DNA of 64,000 nucleotides, taken from the NCBI RefSeq assembly GCF_902506065.1, contig NZ_LR732912.1:2168154-2232153 (forward strand), in the 5' to 3' direction. This stretch comes from Arthrobacter sp. 9V (GTDB lineage Bacteria > Actinomycetota > Actinomycetes > Actinomycetales > Micrococcaceae). A program made the translations under genes and the position numbers. The notes beneath the pieces are model-generated. The model saw only the letters and a program-made list of their open reading frames with translations. It ran no database searches and was not told where the DNA came from. Shown here one piece after another: positions 52,637 through 60,927 of the stretch. How positions within the stretch are numbered: position 1 is the stretch's first letter; each line of letters opens with the position of its first letter.

Positions 52637-52665
52637 CGATAATAGAACAGCGTGTTCTATTATCG
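52637..52665 (+). promoter_or_regulatory. 29-bp perfect palindrome upstream of the aromatic monooxygenase
   Basis: CGATAATAGAACA (52637-52649) is the exact reverse complement of 52653-52665, with GCG between. A second overlapping inverted repeat, TGTTC-N7-GAACA, begins at 52653. TATTAT at 52658-52663 could serve as a -10. The element is 46 bp before the GTG of the monooxygenase and is AT-rich against the GC-rich background, as expected for an operator. Confidence 0.75.
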
Positions 52666-52711
52666 AACAACTAATCAAATGCAGTAGCCCACAAAGAAGT
52701 GAGGAAAGCCC

Positions 52712-54643
52712 GTGCAGTTTCACCATCACGGTTACGTATCCGGTGACCCCCGAGTTGAGCCGGCCGCCGGTGTAGGGATCGATCGCCCGGCCGAGCTTCC
52801 TGACGAGGTTGACGTCCTCATCGTGGGCACCGGCCCTGCCGGCATGCTTACGGCGGCTCAGCTGTCCCAATTCCCGGACGTGACCACACGTATTGTGGAG
52901 CGGCGTCCGGGGCGTTTGGCCATCGGCCAGGCGGACGGTATTCAAGCCCGCAGCGTAGAGACGTTCCAGGCCTTCGGATTTGCTGAGCGCATCATCGCGG
53001 AGGCCTACCGGATCACGGAGATGGCGTTCTGGAAGCCGGACCCTGCCGACCATTCCCGGATTGTCCGTGCCGCCCGGGCCGTGGATGACCCCGCAGGAAT
53101 CAGCGAGTTCCCGCACCTGATCGTGAACCAAGCCCGCGTCCTGGACTACTTTGCGGAATTCATGGCCAACTCCCCCACGCGGATGAAACCCGATTACGGT
53201 TACGAATTCCATGGTCTCCATGTCAATGGAGAGGGCGACTACCCCGTCACCGTCACGCTCGCCCACACCTCGGGGCCGAACGAAGGCCAGGAACGGGTCA
53301 TCCGCGCGAAATATGTTGTAGGTGCTGACGGTGCCCGCAGCAAGGTGCGTGAGTCCATCGGATGTCACCTTGCCGGCGATCAGGCCAACCATGCGTGGGG
53401 TGTCATGGACGTGCTGGCAGTGACCGATTTCCCTGACATCCGAACCAAATGCGCCATCCAGTCCGGAACCGGTGGCAGCATCCTCTTGATCCCTCGAGAG
53501 GGTGGGCACCTGTTCCGCATGTATGTGGACTTGGGAGAAGTCAACCCTGCGGACAAGGGTGCGGTGCGAAAGACCACCATTGAGCAGATCATCCGGAAGG
53601 CCAACGACATCCTCCACCCTTACACCCTGGATGTCCGCAACGTCGCCTGGCATAGCGTGTACGAGGTAGGCCACCGCCTCACGGACAGGTTCGACGACGT
53701 TCTGCCGGAGGAGCGCGGTACGCGTACCCCGCGGGTGTTCATCACCGGAGATGCCTGCCACACTCACTCCGCAAAGGCCGGCCAAGGCATGAACGTCTCC
53801 ATGCAGGACGGCTTCAACATCGGCTGGAAGCTAGGTCATGTCCTGGAAGGACGAAGCCCCGAAAGCCTGCTGGACACCTACTCGGCTGAACGCCAGGTAG
53901 TGGCGAAAAACCTCATCGACTTCGACAAACAATGGTCCACGCTGATGGCCAAGAAACCTGAAGAATTTGAGGACCCGGCGGAACTGGAGACCTTTTACAC
54001 CAGCACGGCCGAGTTCCCGGCCGGCTTCATGACCCAGTACTCGCCCTCAATGCTGGTTGCGAAGGCAGAGCATCAGGAATTGGCCGCCGGCTTCCCCGTG
54101 GGCAAACGCTTCAAATCGGCCCCGGTCCTACGGGTTTGCGACACCAACCCCATGCACCTGGGACACCACGCCAAAGCTGACGGCCGGTGGCGTATCTACG
54201 TGTTCGCCGACGCCGCCCCGGCAGGCACACCTGGGCCAGTTGCGGACTTGGCCGAGTGGATCGCGAACTCGCCGGACTCGCCGCTGGCCGCCACGCCGTC
54301 GAACCTTGACCGCGACGCCTGGTTCGACGTCAAGGTGATTTACCAGCAGGACCACACCAACGTTGATATCAACGCCGTACCCGCAGCGTTCAAGCCCACC
54401 GTAGGACCCTTCAAGCTCACTTACCTGGAAAAGGTCTTCGGCACCGATCCCAGCAACGACATCTACGATCTGCGCGGGCTGAGCCGTGACGGCGTGATTG
54501 TGGTGGTTCGACCAGACCAGTATGTCGCCAACGTGCTGCCCCTGACAGCCACCGCAGAGCTCGGCGAATTCTTCGCCCCGCTGTTGTCGGCGGGCCGGCC
54601 TGCCAGCGAAACCCAGCCGGGCTTGGTCAGCAACCAGGCGTAG
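52712..54643 (+). CDS. FAD-dependent aromatic hydroxylase (3-hydroxybenzoate 4-monooxygenase/phenol hydroxylase type)
   Basis: The 643-residue flavoprotein has the FAD motif DVLIVGTGPAGMLTAAQL (GxGxxG), the DG motif YVVGADGARSKVRESIG, and the GD motif RVFITGDACHTHSAKAGQGMN. The C-terminal thioredoxin-like domain (from about residue 450) is the one found in phenol hydroxylase and MobA. Family members add oxygen to phenols or 3-hydroxybenzoate. The GTG start has GAGGAA 6 bp upstream. It is expressed alone between a palindromic operator and a strong terminator; no ring-cleavage gene is near. Confidence 0.92.
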   Translation: MQFHHHGYVSGDPRVEPAAGVGIDRPAELPDEVDVLIVGTGPAGMLTAAQLSQFPDVTTRIVERRPGRLAIGQADGIQARSVETFQAFGFAERIIAEAYRITEMAFWKPDPADHSRIVRAARAVDDPAGISEFPHLIVNQARVLDYFAEFMANSPTRMKPDYGYEFHGLHVNGEGDYPVTVTLAHTSGPNEGQERVIRAKYVVGADGARSKVRESIGCHLAGDQANHAWGVMDVLAVTDFPDIRTKCAIQSGTGGSILLIPREGGHLFRMYVDLGEVNPADKGAVRKTTIEQIIRKANDILHPYTLDVRNVAWHSVYEVGHRLTDRFDDVLPEERGTRTPRVFITGDACHTHSAKAGQGMNVSMQDGFNIGWKLGHVLEGRSPESLLDTYSAERQVVAKNLIDFDKQWSTLMAKKPEEFEDPAELETFYTSTAEFPAGFMTQYSPSMLVAKAEHQELAAGFPVGKRFKSAPVLRVCDTNPMHLGHHAKADGRWRIYVFADAAPAGTPGPVADLAEWIANSPDSPLAATPSNLDRDAWFDVKVIYQQDHTNVDINAVPAAFKPTVGPFKLTYLEKVFGTDPSNDIYDLRGLSRDGVIVVVRPDQYVANVLPLTATAELGEFFAPLLSAGRPASETQPGLVSNQA

Positions 54644-54656
54644 GGGCAAGGGAGAA

Positions 54657-54687
54657 TGCCGGGGAGTCGAGTATCAACTCCCCGGCA
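54657..54687 (+). terminator. Terminator after the aromatic monooxygenase
   Basis: TGCCGGGGAGT (54657-54667) pairs perfectly over 11 bp with ACTCCCCGGCA (54677-54687), with a 9-nt loop. It lies 13 nt after the stop and has no U-tract. It separates the monooxygenase from the SWIM/MoxR operon. Confidence 0.85.
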
Positions 54688-54750
54688 GTTCCATCGCCAC
54701 ACCGTCTGTGCTGTTCTATAGTGTCGGAGCCGTCAGGCAGAATGTGAGTC

Positions 54751-56049
54751 ATGGGGCGTTGGAGCGAAGAGACAGTCATTAACGCAGCCCCGGACTCATC
54801 CTCACTGGCAGCAGCGCGGAAGCTTGCGCATCCCGGCCCGTGGTCGGACTCCGGCAGCAATGATGTCCTTGTATGGGGCAAATGCCAAGGCAGCGGAAAA
54901 ACACCGTACCAAGTAAGTGTGGACATCGTTGCGCCCGCCTACCGATGCTCCTGCCCCAGCCGAAAGTTCCCCTGCAAGCATGCCCTTGCACTGCTTCTCT
55001 TGTGGTCCAGGGGTGAAGCAGCCCAAGCAGGAGCCAACACCGCTGATTTCGCGCAGGCGTGGGCCGATCAACGAGCCGATCGCGCCACAGCCAAAGAACG
55101 CCGGCAAACCGAGCAGCCCGCCGATCCTGAAGCACAGGCTAAACGTCTGGCCGCCAGGCTGGCCCTCATGGACGCAGGGGTGAGTGACTTTTCGCGGTGG
55201 CTAACGGACCTGGTCCGGACAGGACTCGCTGCTGCGCGCAACCAGCCATATTCCTGGTGGGATGGGGTTGCAGCCCGCTTGGTTGACTCCCAGCTTCCCG
55301 GCTTGGCCGAACAAATACGGGAGATGGCTTCCCAGGTCCACGGCAGGACGGACTGGGCTGAGCATCTTCTCCTTCACGCGGGTCGCTGGTGGGCCCTCAC
55401 CAAGGCATGGTCAGCCAGGGACACCCTGTCCCCTGAAGAATTCGCTGACCTCAAGGCTGCCCTTGGGTGGGCCACGGCGTCTGCCGATGTACAGGACACG
55501 GAGTCTTTGGCTGGCCCATGGCTGGTTCTGGGAGCTCACCGGAGCGAGGACGGACGACTACAGCAACAACGGACCTGGCTTCAGGGGCCGGACGGAACCG
55601 TGGTGGTGGTCCTAGATTTCGCAGTACAGGGCCAGGGTTTGGCTGCTCCGCAACTCGCCGGGGCCCTGCTTGATGTCACACTTGCCCGCTACCCCGGCTC
55701 AGCACCGCAGCGTGCCATGTTCACTGGACCTCTCACTCCTCAAGGTGCGGCCACTGGTCTCGGCCCCGGGAACAGCATTCGGCAAGCGCTCGAGGATGAG
55801 TCCGGCGCGGTCGCCCGCTCGCCATGGCGGCCCAGGATTCCTGTGTTGTTGGGTGGTGTCATAGTCAACCCCGAGGGAAGTGGCTGGTTGCAGGACGGAA
55901 ACGGCGACTCTCTTCCTTTGGTGGACGCTCCCCTGGACTCCTTGCTGGCACTGACTGGTGGCCATCCGAGCCATATTTTCGGCGAATTGGAAGATGGCCG
56001 CCTGCGTCCGCTGACCGTCGTCGTGGATTCAATGGTGGTGACCCCATGA
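54751..56049 (+). CDS. SWIM zinc-finger protein (YehQ-like), first gene of the MoxR-VWA operon
   Basis: The 432-residue protein has a SWIM zinc finger CxCx6CxH made by Cys66, Cys68, Cys75 and His77 (YRCSCPSRKFPCKHALAL). It is preceded by VWGKCQGSGKTPYQVSVDI, the strand pair usual before SWIM motifs. SWIM modules bind DNA or protein. The remaining 350 residues are helical and alpha/beta with no recognised catalytic motif. The protein matches the SWIM component of yeh-type clusters. Its stop overlaps the ATG of the DUF5691 gene by 4 bp. Confidence 0.88.
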   Translation: MGRWSEETVINAAPDSSSLAAARKLAHPGPWSDSGSNDVLVWGKCQGSGKTPYQVSVDIVAPAYRCSCPSRKFPCKHALALLLLWSRGEAAQAGANTADFAQAWADQRADRATAKERRQTEQPADPEAQAKRLAARLALMDAGVSDFSRWLTDLVRTGLAAARNQPYSWWDGVAARLVDSQLPGLAEQIREMASQVHGRTDWAEHLLLHAGRWWALTKAWSARDTLSPEEFADLKAALGWATASADVQDTESLAGPWLVLGAHRSEDGRLQQQRTWLQGPDGTVVVVLDFAVQGQGLAAPQLAGALLDVTLARYPGSAPQRAMFTGPLTPQGAATGLGPGNSIRQALEDESGAVARSPWRPRIPVLLGGVIVNPEGSGWLQDGNGDSLPLVDAPLDSLLALTGGHPSHIFGELEDGRLRPLTVVVDSMVVTP

Positions 56050-57487
56050 CCTGGTTGGATGAACTCCGAACGGCAGCACTGGTGGGTACGGGGCGGCACG
56101 ACGCTCCCCCTCCACCCGCCGAGCTGGGATTTCGCGCGCCAGAGGACCTTGGCCGCGAGGAATCCATGTTGGACCAAGCCGCCCTGGCTGACGTGATGAC
56201 CCGGGCGACGCGGACAGCATCCGCGGCGCCGGACACCGGACTTTTTTCACCGGCGCCTGTCGACACAGAACCACAGGCCGACGGCGAGGCCGCCCGCCTT
56301 CTTGAGCTTTTGCTGACCCAGCCACCCGTGGGTCTTGAGCTACGGACCAGCTGATAGTGGACTGGTTGAGGTTCGCAGAAGAATCACGACGACGGGTCCC
56401 TCACCGGCTGCTACCGGCCTTGCTGACGCTGGCCGAGACCAAATCCGCGGTTTTCAGGCATCTGGAGCCTGCCATCGGTACCCGCGGCCGGTGGATGCAA
56501 GAGATCAAGAACCCGTCTTCACCAGATCCTGCAGCTCCTACGGCCAACCTCTCAAGCTCTGAGCCTGCGGCGGATTACGGTCCGCTAGGGGGACGTAAAC
56601 CTTCAGATGCGCGTGTCCAACTCACGGAGAACTGGACGTCGCTCAGCGCCAGGGAACGGGCCGGCACTTTGGCGCTGTTCGTCGGCAACCTCCATAACGA
56701 TGACGAAGCATTGCTGGAGCGGGCCTTGGACGACAAAGCCAAAGGCGTACGGGACGTTGCCCTTAGGCTCCTGGACCAGCTTCCCGGGAGTGCGCGCGCG
56801 GGCCGCATGGCCGCCCGGCTAAGACCCTTGCTTCACGCCACAGGGCTTCTGAGCAAACGGCTGGAGATCGACCTCCCTCCGGATCCTGATAAGGAGGCGC
56901 TTCGGGACGGAATTCCGGGTAACCCGCGCAACAGGGAACCGGATCGGATGTCACGGTTGGAAGCCATCATCAAAGGCGCCCCGCTGGACGTCTGGACGTC
57001 TGTGACAGGCCGTAACCGCTCGGCCACCGTTGCGTTGCTGCGAGAGGAACCGCGGATCCTGGATGCAATGATTGCTGCAACGGCAGCCCGTCAGGACGCT
57101 GAATGGGCCCGCGCACTTCTTACGGCGGCGACGGACAGGAGGCTGCTGGATTGCCTCCCTCCGGAGGAGCGGGCACATTGGCTGGAGAGGCACGTCAGGC
57201 TAGGCAGCGACGAACCACTGACACTGGCTCCGCTCCTGGTAGACCTGCCGCAGCCGTGGTCCGCGCCCTTGGCCGACGCGGTACTGACAGTGATTTCCGG
57301 CAAGGACGGGGGGCGGCTGGCCGCCCTGCTGGCAGAAGACCTGCCCACCGCCTTGCCACCGGAGGCCACCGAGCGTTGCCGGCAGCTTTTAGCGCAAACG
57401 GACAAGGACGCCGCCCGGCGCCGTGTGCTGCGCGATGCCGTCCAATACCAATCATTCAAACAATCCCTGACGGAGGCTTTCCGATGA
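56046..57487 (+). pseudogene. DUF5691-family gene with a single -1 frameshift
   Basis: The first segment runs from the ATG at 56046 to a TGA at 56352-56354 (MTWLDELRTAALVGTGR to LLTQPPVGLELR). Shifting back one base after the CGG at 56343-56345 gives DQLIVDWLRFAEESRRRVPH and an open frame to 57487. The joined product has about 480 residues and makes sense across the junction, so one base is missing. No slippery heptamer is present. The second part has helical repeat-like stretches (ARERAGTLALFVGNLHNDDEALLERALDD). Function is unknown; the end overlaps the MoxR ATG (ATGA). The real state could be a mutation or a base error. Confidence 0.8.
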
Positions 57488-58590
57488 CCGATGCCCAGAA
57501 CGCCCCAAACGTTCTTCGCGCCCACGCCGAGAACGCGTACGCCGATGAACTTGGCGCTTTGGACGCTGTTGACGACCGCCCCCGCCCACCCAGCTGGCGT
57601 CTTTCTCCCTGGGCTGTGATCACGTACATCCTCGGTGGAACCTTGGCCAACGGTGTTCAGATCAGCCCGAAATATCTTGGCTCCGAACGCCTGGTGGAAA
57701 TCGCAGTGGCGTCATTGGCCACAGACCGCGCTCTCCTGCTGCTGGGTGTTCCCGGAACCGCAAAGACCTGGCTTGGTGAGCACCTGGCCGCTGCCATCTC
57801 CGGTTCTTCCACGCTGGTGGTGCAGGGCACCGCGGGCACCCCGGAAGAGGCTTTGCGGTACGGCTGGAACTATGCCCGGTTGCTGGCTGAAGGCCCCTCC
57901 CGCGCCGCCATGGTTGCCGGTCCGGTGATGCGCGCCATGGAGACAGGAAGCTTGGTGCGGGTGGAGGAACTGACCCGCATTCCCTCCGATGTGCAGGACT
58001 CCCTCATCACCATCCTGAGTGAAAAAACCCTGCCAATTCCCGAGCTTAACGAGGAAGTCCAGGCACGGAAGGGCTTCAACGTGATCGCCACCGCAAACAA
58101 CCGCGATAAAGGCGTCAACGACCTCTCGTCCGCCCTCCGGCGCCGATTCAACACAGTAGTCCTGCCGCTCCCGGACAGCATCGACCAAGAGGTGGAGATT
58201 GTGACCACCCGTGTTCGCAGCCCGGGTGAGTCCTTGGAACTGCCGGCCGATCTGGCAGCCCTTTCCGAGATCCGCAGGGTGGTCACCGTGATGCGGGAAC
58301 TGCGGTCAGGTGTAACTCAGGACCAGCGCACCACCATCAAGTCGCCATCGGCCACGTTGTCCACGGCAGAGGCCATTTCCGTGATGACCAACGGGCTGTC
58401 CCTGGCAGCACACTTTGGCGATGGCACGGTCCGTGCAGAGGATGTCGCGGCCAGCTTGGTGGGCGCAGTGATTAAGGACCCTGTGCAGGACCGCGTGATC
58501 TGGCAGGAATACCTGGAGACCGTGGTGCGTAACCGTCCGGAATGGAAGGACCTTTACCGGGCCTGCCGCGATCTTGAATCTTCCAACTGA
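57484..58590 (+). CDS. MoxR-type AAA+ ATPase (YehL-like)
   Basis: The 368-residue ATPase has Walker A GVPGTAKTWL (about residues 88-97) and a Walker B-like strand SLVRVEELTRIPSDVQDSL. Sensor 1 is in FNVIATANNRDKGVNDLSSALRRRF, including the Arg finger region. MoxR ATPases act as chaperones that load or remodel proteins, usually with a VWA partner. A 45-residue N-terminal segment with WAVITYILGG precedes the core. The ATG overlaps the upstream stop by 4 bp, and DUF5682 follows after 3 bp. It matches the YehL branch. Confidence 0.93.
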   Translation: MTDAQNAPNVLRAHAENAYADELGALDAVDDRPRPPSWRLSPWAVITYILGGTLANGVQISPKYLGSERLVEIAVASLATDRALLLLGVPGTAKTWLGEHLAAAISGSSTLVVQGTAGTPEEALRYGWNYARLLAEGPSRAAMVAGPVMRAMETGSLVRVEELTRIPSDVQDSLITILSEKTLPIPELNEEVQARKGFNVIATANNRDKGVNDLSSALRRRFNTVVLPLPDSIDQEVEIVTTRVRSPGESLELPADLAALSEIRRVVTVMRELRSGVTQDQRTTIKSPSATLSTAEAISVMTNGLSLAAHFGDGTVRAEDVAASLVGAVIKDPVQDRVIWQEYLETVVRNRPEWKDLYRACRDLESSN

Positions 58591-58593
58591 AAC

Positions 58594-60927
58594 ATGACCG
58601 ACGTCCACATTCTGGGGATCCGGCACCACGGTCCGGGTTCGGCACATTCGGTTGCGGAAGCCCTTGCAGGGCTTCGACCTGATCTGGTGCTGGTTGAAGG
58701 GCCGCCGGAGCTTGACCAGGTCATCTCACTGGTCACCGATCCGGATATGGTTCCACCGGTGGCCGGCTTGATCTACGCGGTGGACGAGCCCCGCTTGGCT
58801 TCTTTCTACCCCATGGCCTCCTTCTCACCGGAGTGGGTGGCAATCCGGTGGGCACTGTCCACGGGCAAGTCCGTCCGCGCCATCGATCTGCCCGCAGCAA
58901 ATACCTTCGCGCTCAGGGCCGAAGAGGAACGGGCATTTGCGGCCTTGCCGGAAGCGGAGGAGGAAAAGACTACCGAAACCACGTCCGACGACGGCGGGCA
59001 GCCTGCCGCCGTCGTTGAGGACCCTCCAGCGGTTTCACAACAGGCGTACCGGCCCGATGCGATTGGCATGTTGGCAGAAGCTGCAGGCTACAGCGACGCG
59101 GAGCGCTGGTGGGAGGACGCCGTGGAGCACCGGAGCACGGACCCCGTTGAACGGTTCGAAGCCCTCATCGAGGCCATCACTGAGATCCGGGCCATGGATC
59201 AACGTCCCGCGGACCATCCTGACGTCATGGAAAATAGCCGCCGCGAAGCTGCCATGCGGCGCCTCCTGCGGGCGGCCATGCGTGAAGGGCACGAACGCAT
59301 CGCAGTGGTGTGCGGCGCCTATCATGCTCCGGCGTTGGTGCCCGCCCGCTTTCCTGCCGTTTCAGCCGACAACAAAGTCCTCGCCGGCTTGCCAAAAACC
59401 AAAGTTGCCGTCACCTGGGTTCCGTGGACATCGAACCGGTTGAGCCTGGGCAGTGGATACGGAGCAGGAGTCACGGCGCCGGGCTGGTATCAACATCTGT
59501 TCGCACACTGGATTGCCAACGACCCCACGAAGGACGTTGCCACCACGTGGTTGGTCCGGGTAGCCCATGCGCTCCGCAAAGAGAATTTGGACGCGTCCAC
59601 AGCGTCCGTTGTGGAGGCAAGCAGGATGGCTACTGCTTTGGCTGCCGTTCGCGGGCGCCCCAGCCCTGGTTTACCGGAACTGGATGATGCCGCGCAGAGC
59701 GTTCTATGCGACGGTTCTCCCCTGCCCCTGACCTTGGTTCACCGTGAACTGACTGTTGGACGCGAGCTCGGAAACGTTCCGGACTCCGTGCCCACGCTCC
59801 CATTGGCAGCGGACCTCACCGCTACCCAGCGCAAGCTCCGCATGAAGCCCAGCGCCATGGAAGAGGTCATGGTCCTGGACCTGCGCAAGCCCAACCAGTT
59901 GGCCCGTTCGGTACTCCTCCACCGCCTGGCGCTGCTGGGCGTGGACTGGGGTCAGCCAACGGACACCGGCAGGACCACCGGCACGTTCAAAGAAGCGTGG
60001 ACCCTCCTGTGGAAGCCCGAGCTGGCTGTTTCACTGGTGGAAGCAAGCCGCTATGGCACCACTGTTCCCTCCGCCGCTGCCACGATTGTCTCTGAGCGGG
60101 CGCAGGCAGCCGAAGGCCTGCCGGTCCTGAGCAGGCTTCTGGAAAGCTGTCTCCTGGCCGAACTGCCCGACGGTATTGCAGGCGTCGTGTCTGCCCTGGC
60201 GGAACGTACCGCCCTTCAACAGGACGTTCCGCCCCTCCTGGAAACCATCGCCCCCTTGGCCCGCACTTGCAGGTACGGAAACGTCCGCGGAGTGGACGTG
60301 ACCGATGTCCGCAGAATCCTGCGAGCCACAATGGTTCGCGCGTGCGTCGGACTGCCCACCGCCTGCGCCGGCCTCGATGACGATGCTGCAGGGGTGATGC
60401 GCAGGGCAATCGACTCCGCGCAGGACGGTCTAAGCATCATGCCGGAGCTGCCATTGGATGATTGGCATGCTGCCCTCTCAGCGGTGGCCCACTCGGACAC
60501 GATTCATGGCTCCGTGGCCGGCCGCGCCACCAGGCTGCTGCTGGATGCGGGCCTGGTGGAAGGACCAGACGTAGCAACACGGCTCAGCCGTCGTTTGTCC
60601 ACAGCTACACCGGCCCCGGAAGCCGCTGCATGGTTGGACGGCCTGCTGTCCGGCGACGCTACGTTGCTCATCCATGATCGGCGCCTCCTGCAGATTGTTG
60701 ATGATTGGGTGGAAGGCGTGCACGATGACGTCTTTGAGGACGTCCTGCCCTTGGTCCGAAGGACGTTCTCGGCTTTTAGCAGGCCTGAACGGCGGGAAAT
60801 CGGAGAACAATTAAGCCGGGTGGGCTCTGCCGGCGTCGCCGTTGAATCCTCCCCCATGGACCTGTCGCGTGCGGGTCCCGCGCTACAAACCATGGCAAGA
60901 ATTCTGGGATGGAAGGCAAGCGCATGA
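58594..60927 (+). CDS. DUF5682-family protein (YehM-like)
   Basis: The 777-residue protein opens with VHILGIRHHGPGSAHS. It has GIRH at residues 8-11, a conserved acidic LVEGPPE with Glu35, and a second GxxH, GAYH, at residues 241-244 (RIAVVCGAYHAPAL). Paired GxxH motifs with an early Glu recall the TraB/TIKI and ChaN-like fold; this is my inference. An acidic, low-complexity stretch (EAEEEKTTETTSDDGG) lies at about 125-145. The C-terminal half is helical. It is the largest member of the cluster and overlaps the VWA gene by 4 bp. Confidence 0.85.
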   Translation: MTDVHILGIRHHGPGSAHSVAEALAGLRPDLVLVEGPPELDQVISLVTDPDMVPPVAGLIYAVDEPRLASFYPMASFSPEWVAIRWALSTGKSVRAIDLPAANTFALRAEEERAFAALPEAEEEKTTETTSDDGGQPAAVVEDPPAVSQQAYRPDAIGMLAEAAGYSDAERWWEDAVEHRSTDPVERFEALIEAITEIRAMDQRPADHPDVMENSRREAAMRRLLRAAMREGHERIAVVCGAYHAPALVPARFPAVSADNKVLAGLPKTKVAVTWVPWTSNRLSLGSGYGAGVTAPGWYQHLFAHWIANDPTKDVATTWLVRVAHALRKENLDASTASVVEASRMATALAAVRGRPSPGLPELDDAAQSVLCDGSPLPLTLVHRELTVGRELGNVPDSVPTLPLAADLTATQRKLRMKPSAMEEVMVLDLRKPNQLARSVLLHRLALLGVDWGQPTDTGRTTGTFKEAWTLLWKPELAVSLVEASRYGTTVPSAAATIVSERAQAAEGLPVLSRLLESCLLAELPDGIAGVVSALAERTALQQDVPPLLETIAPLARTCRYGNVRGVDVTDVRRILRATMVRACVGLPTACAGLDDDAAGVMRRAIDSAQDGLSIMPELPLDDWHAALSAVAHSDTIHGSVAGRATRLLLDAGLVEGPDVATRLSRRLSTATPAPEAAAWLDGLLSGDATLLIHDRRLLQIVDDWVEGVHDDVFEDVLPLVRRTFSAFSRPERREIGEQLSRVGSAGVAVESSPMDLSRAGPALQTMARILGWKASA

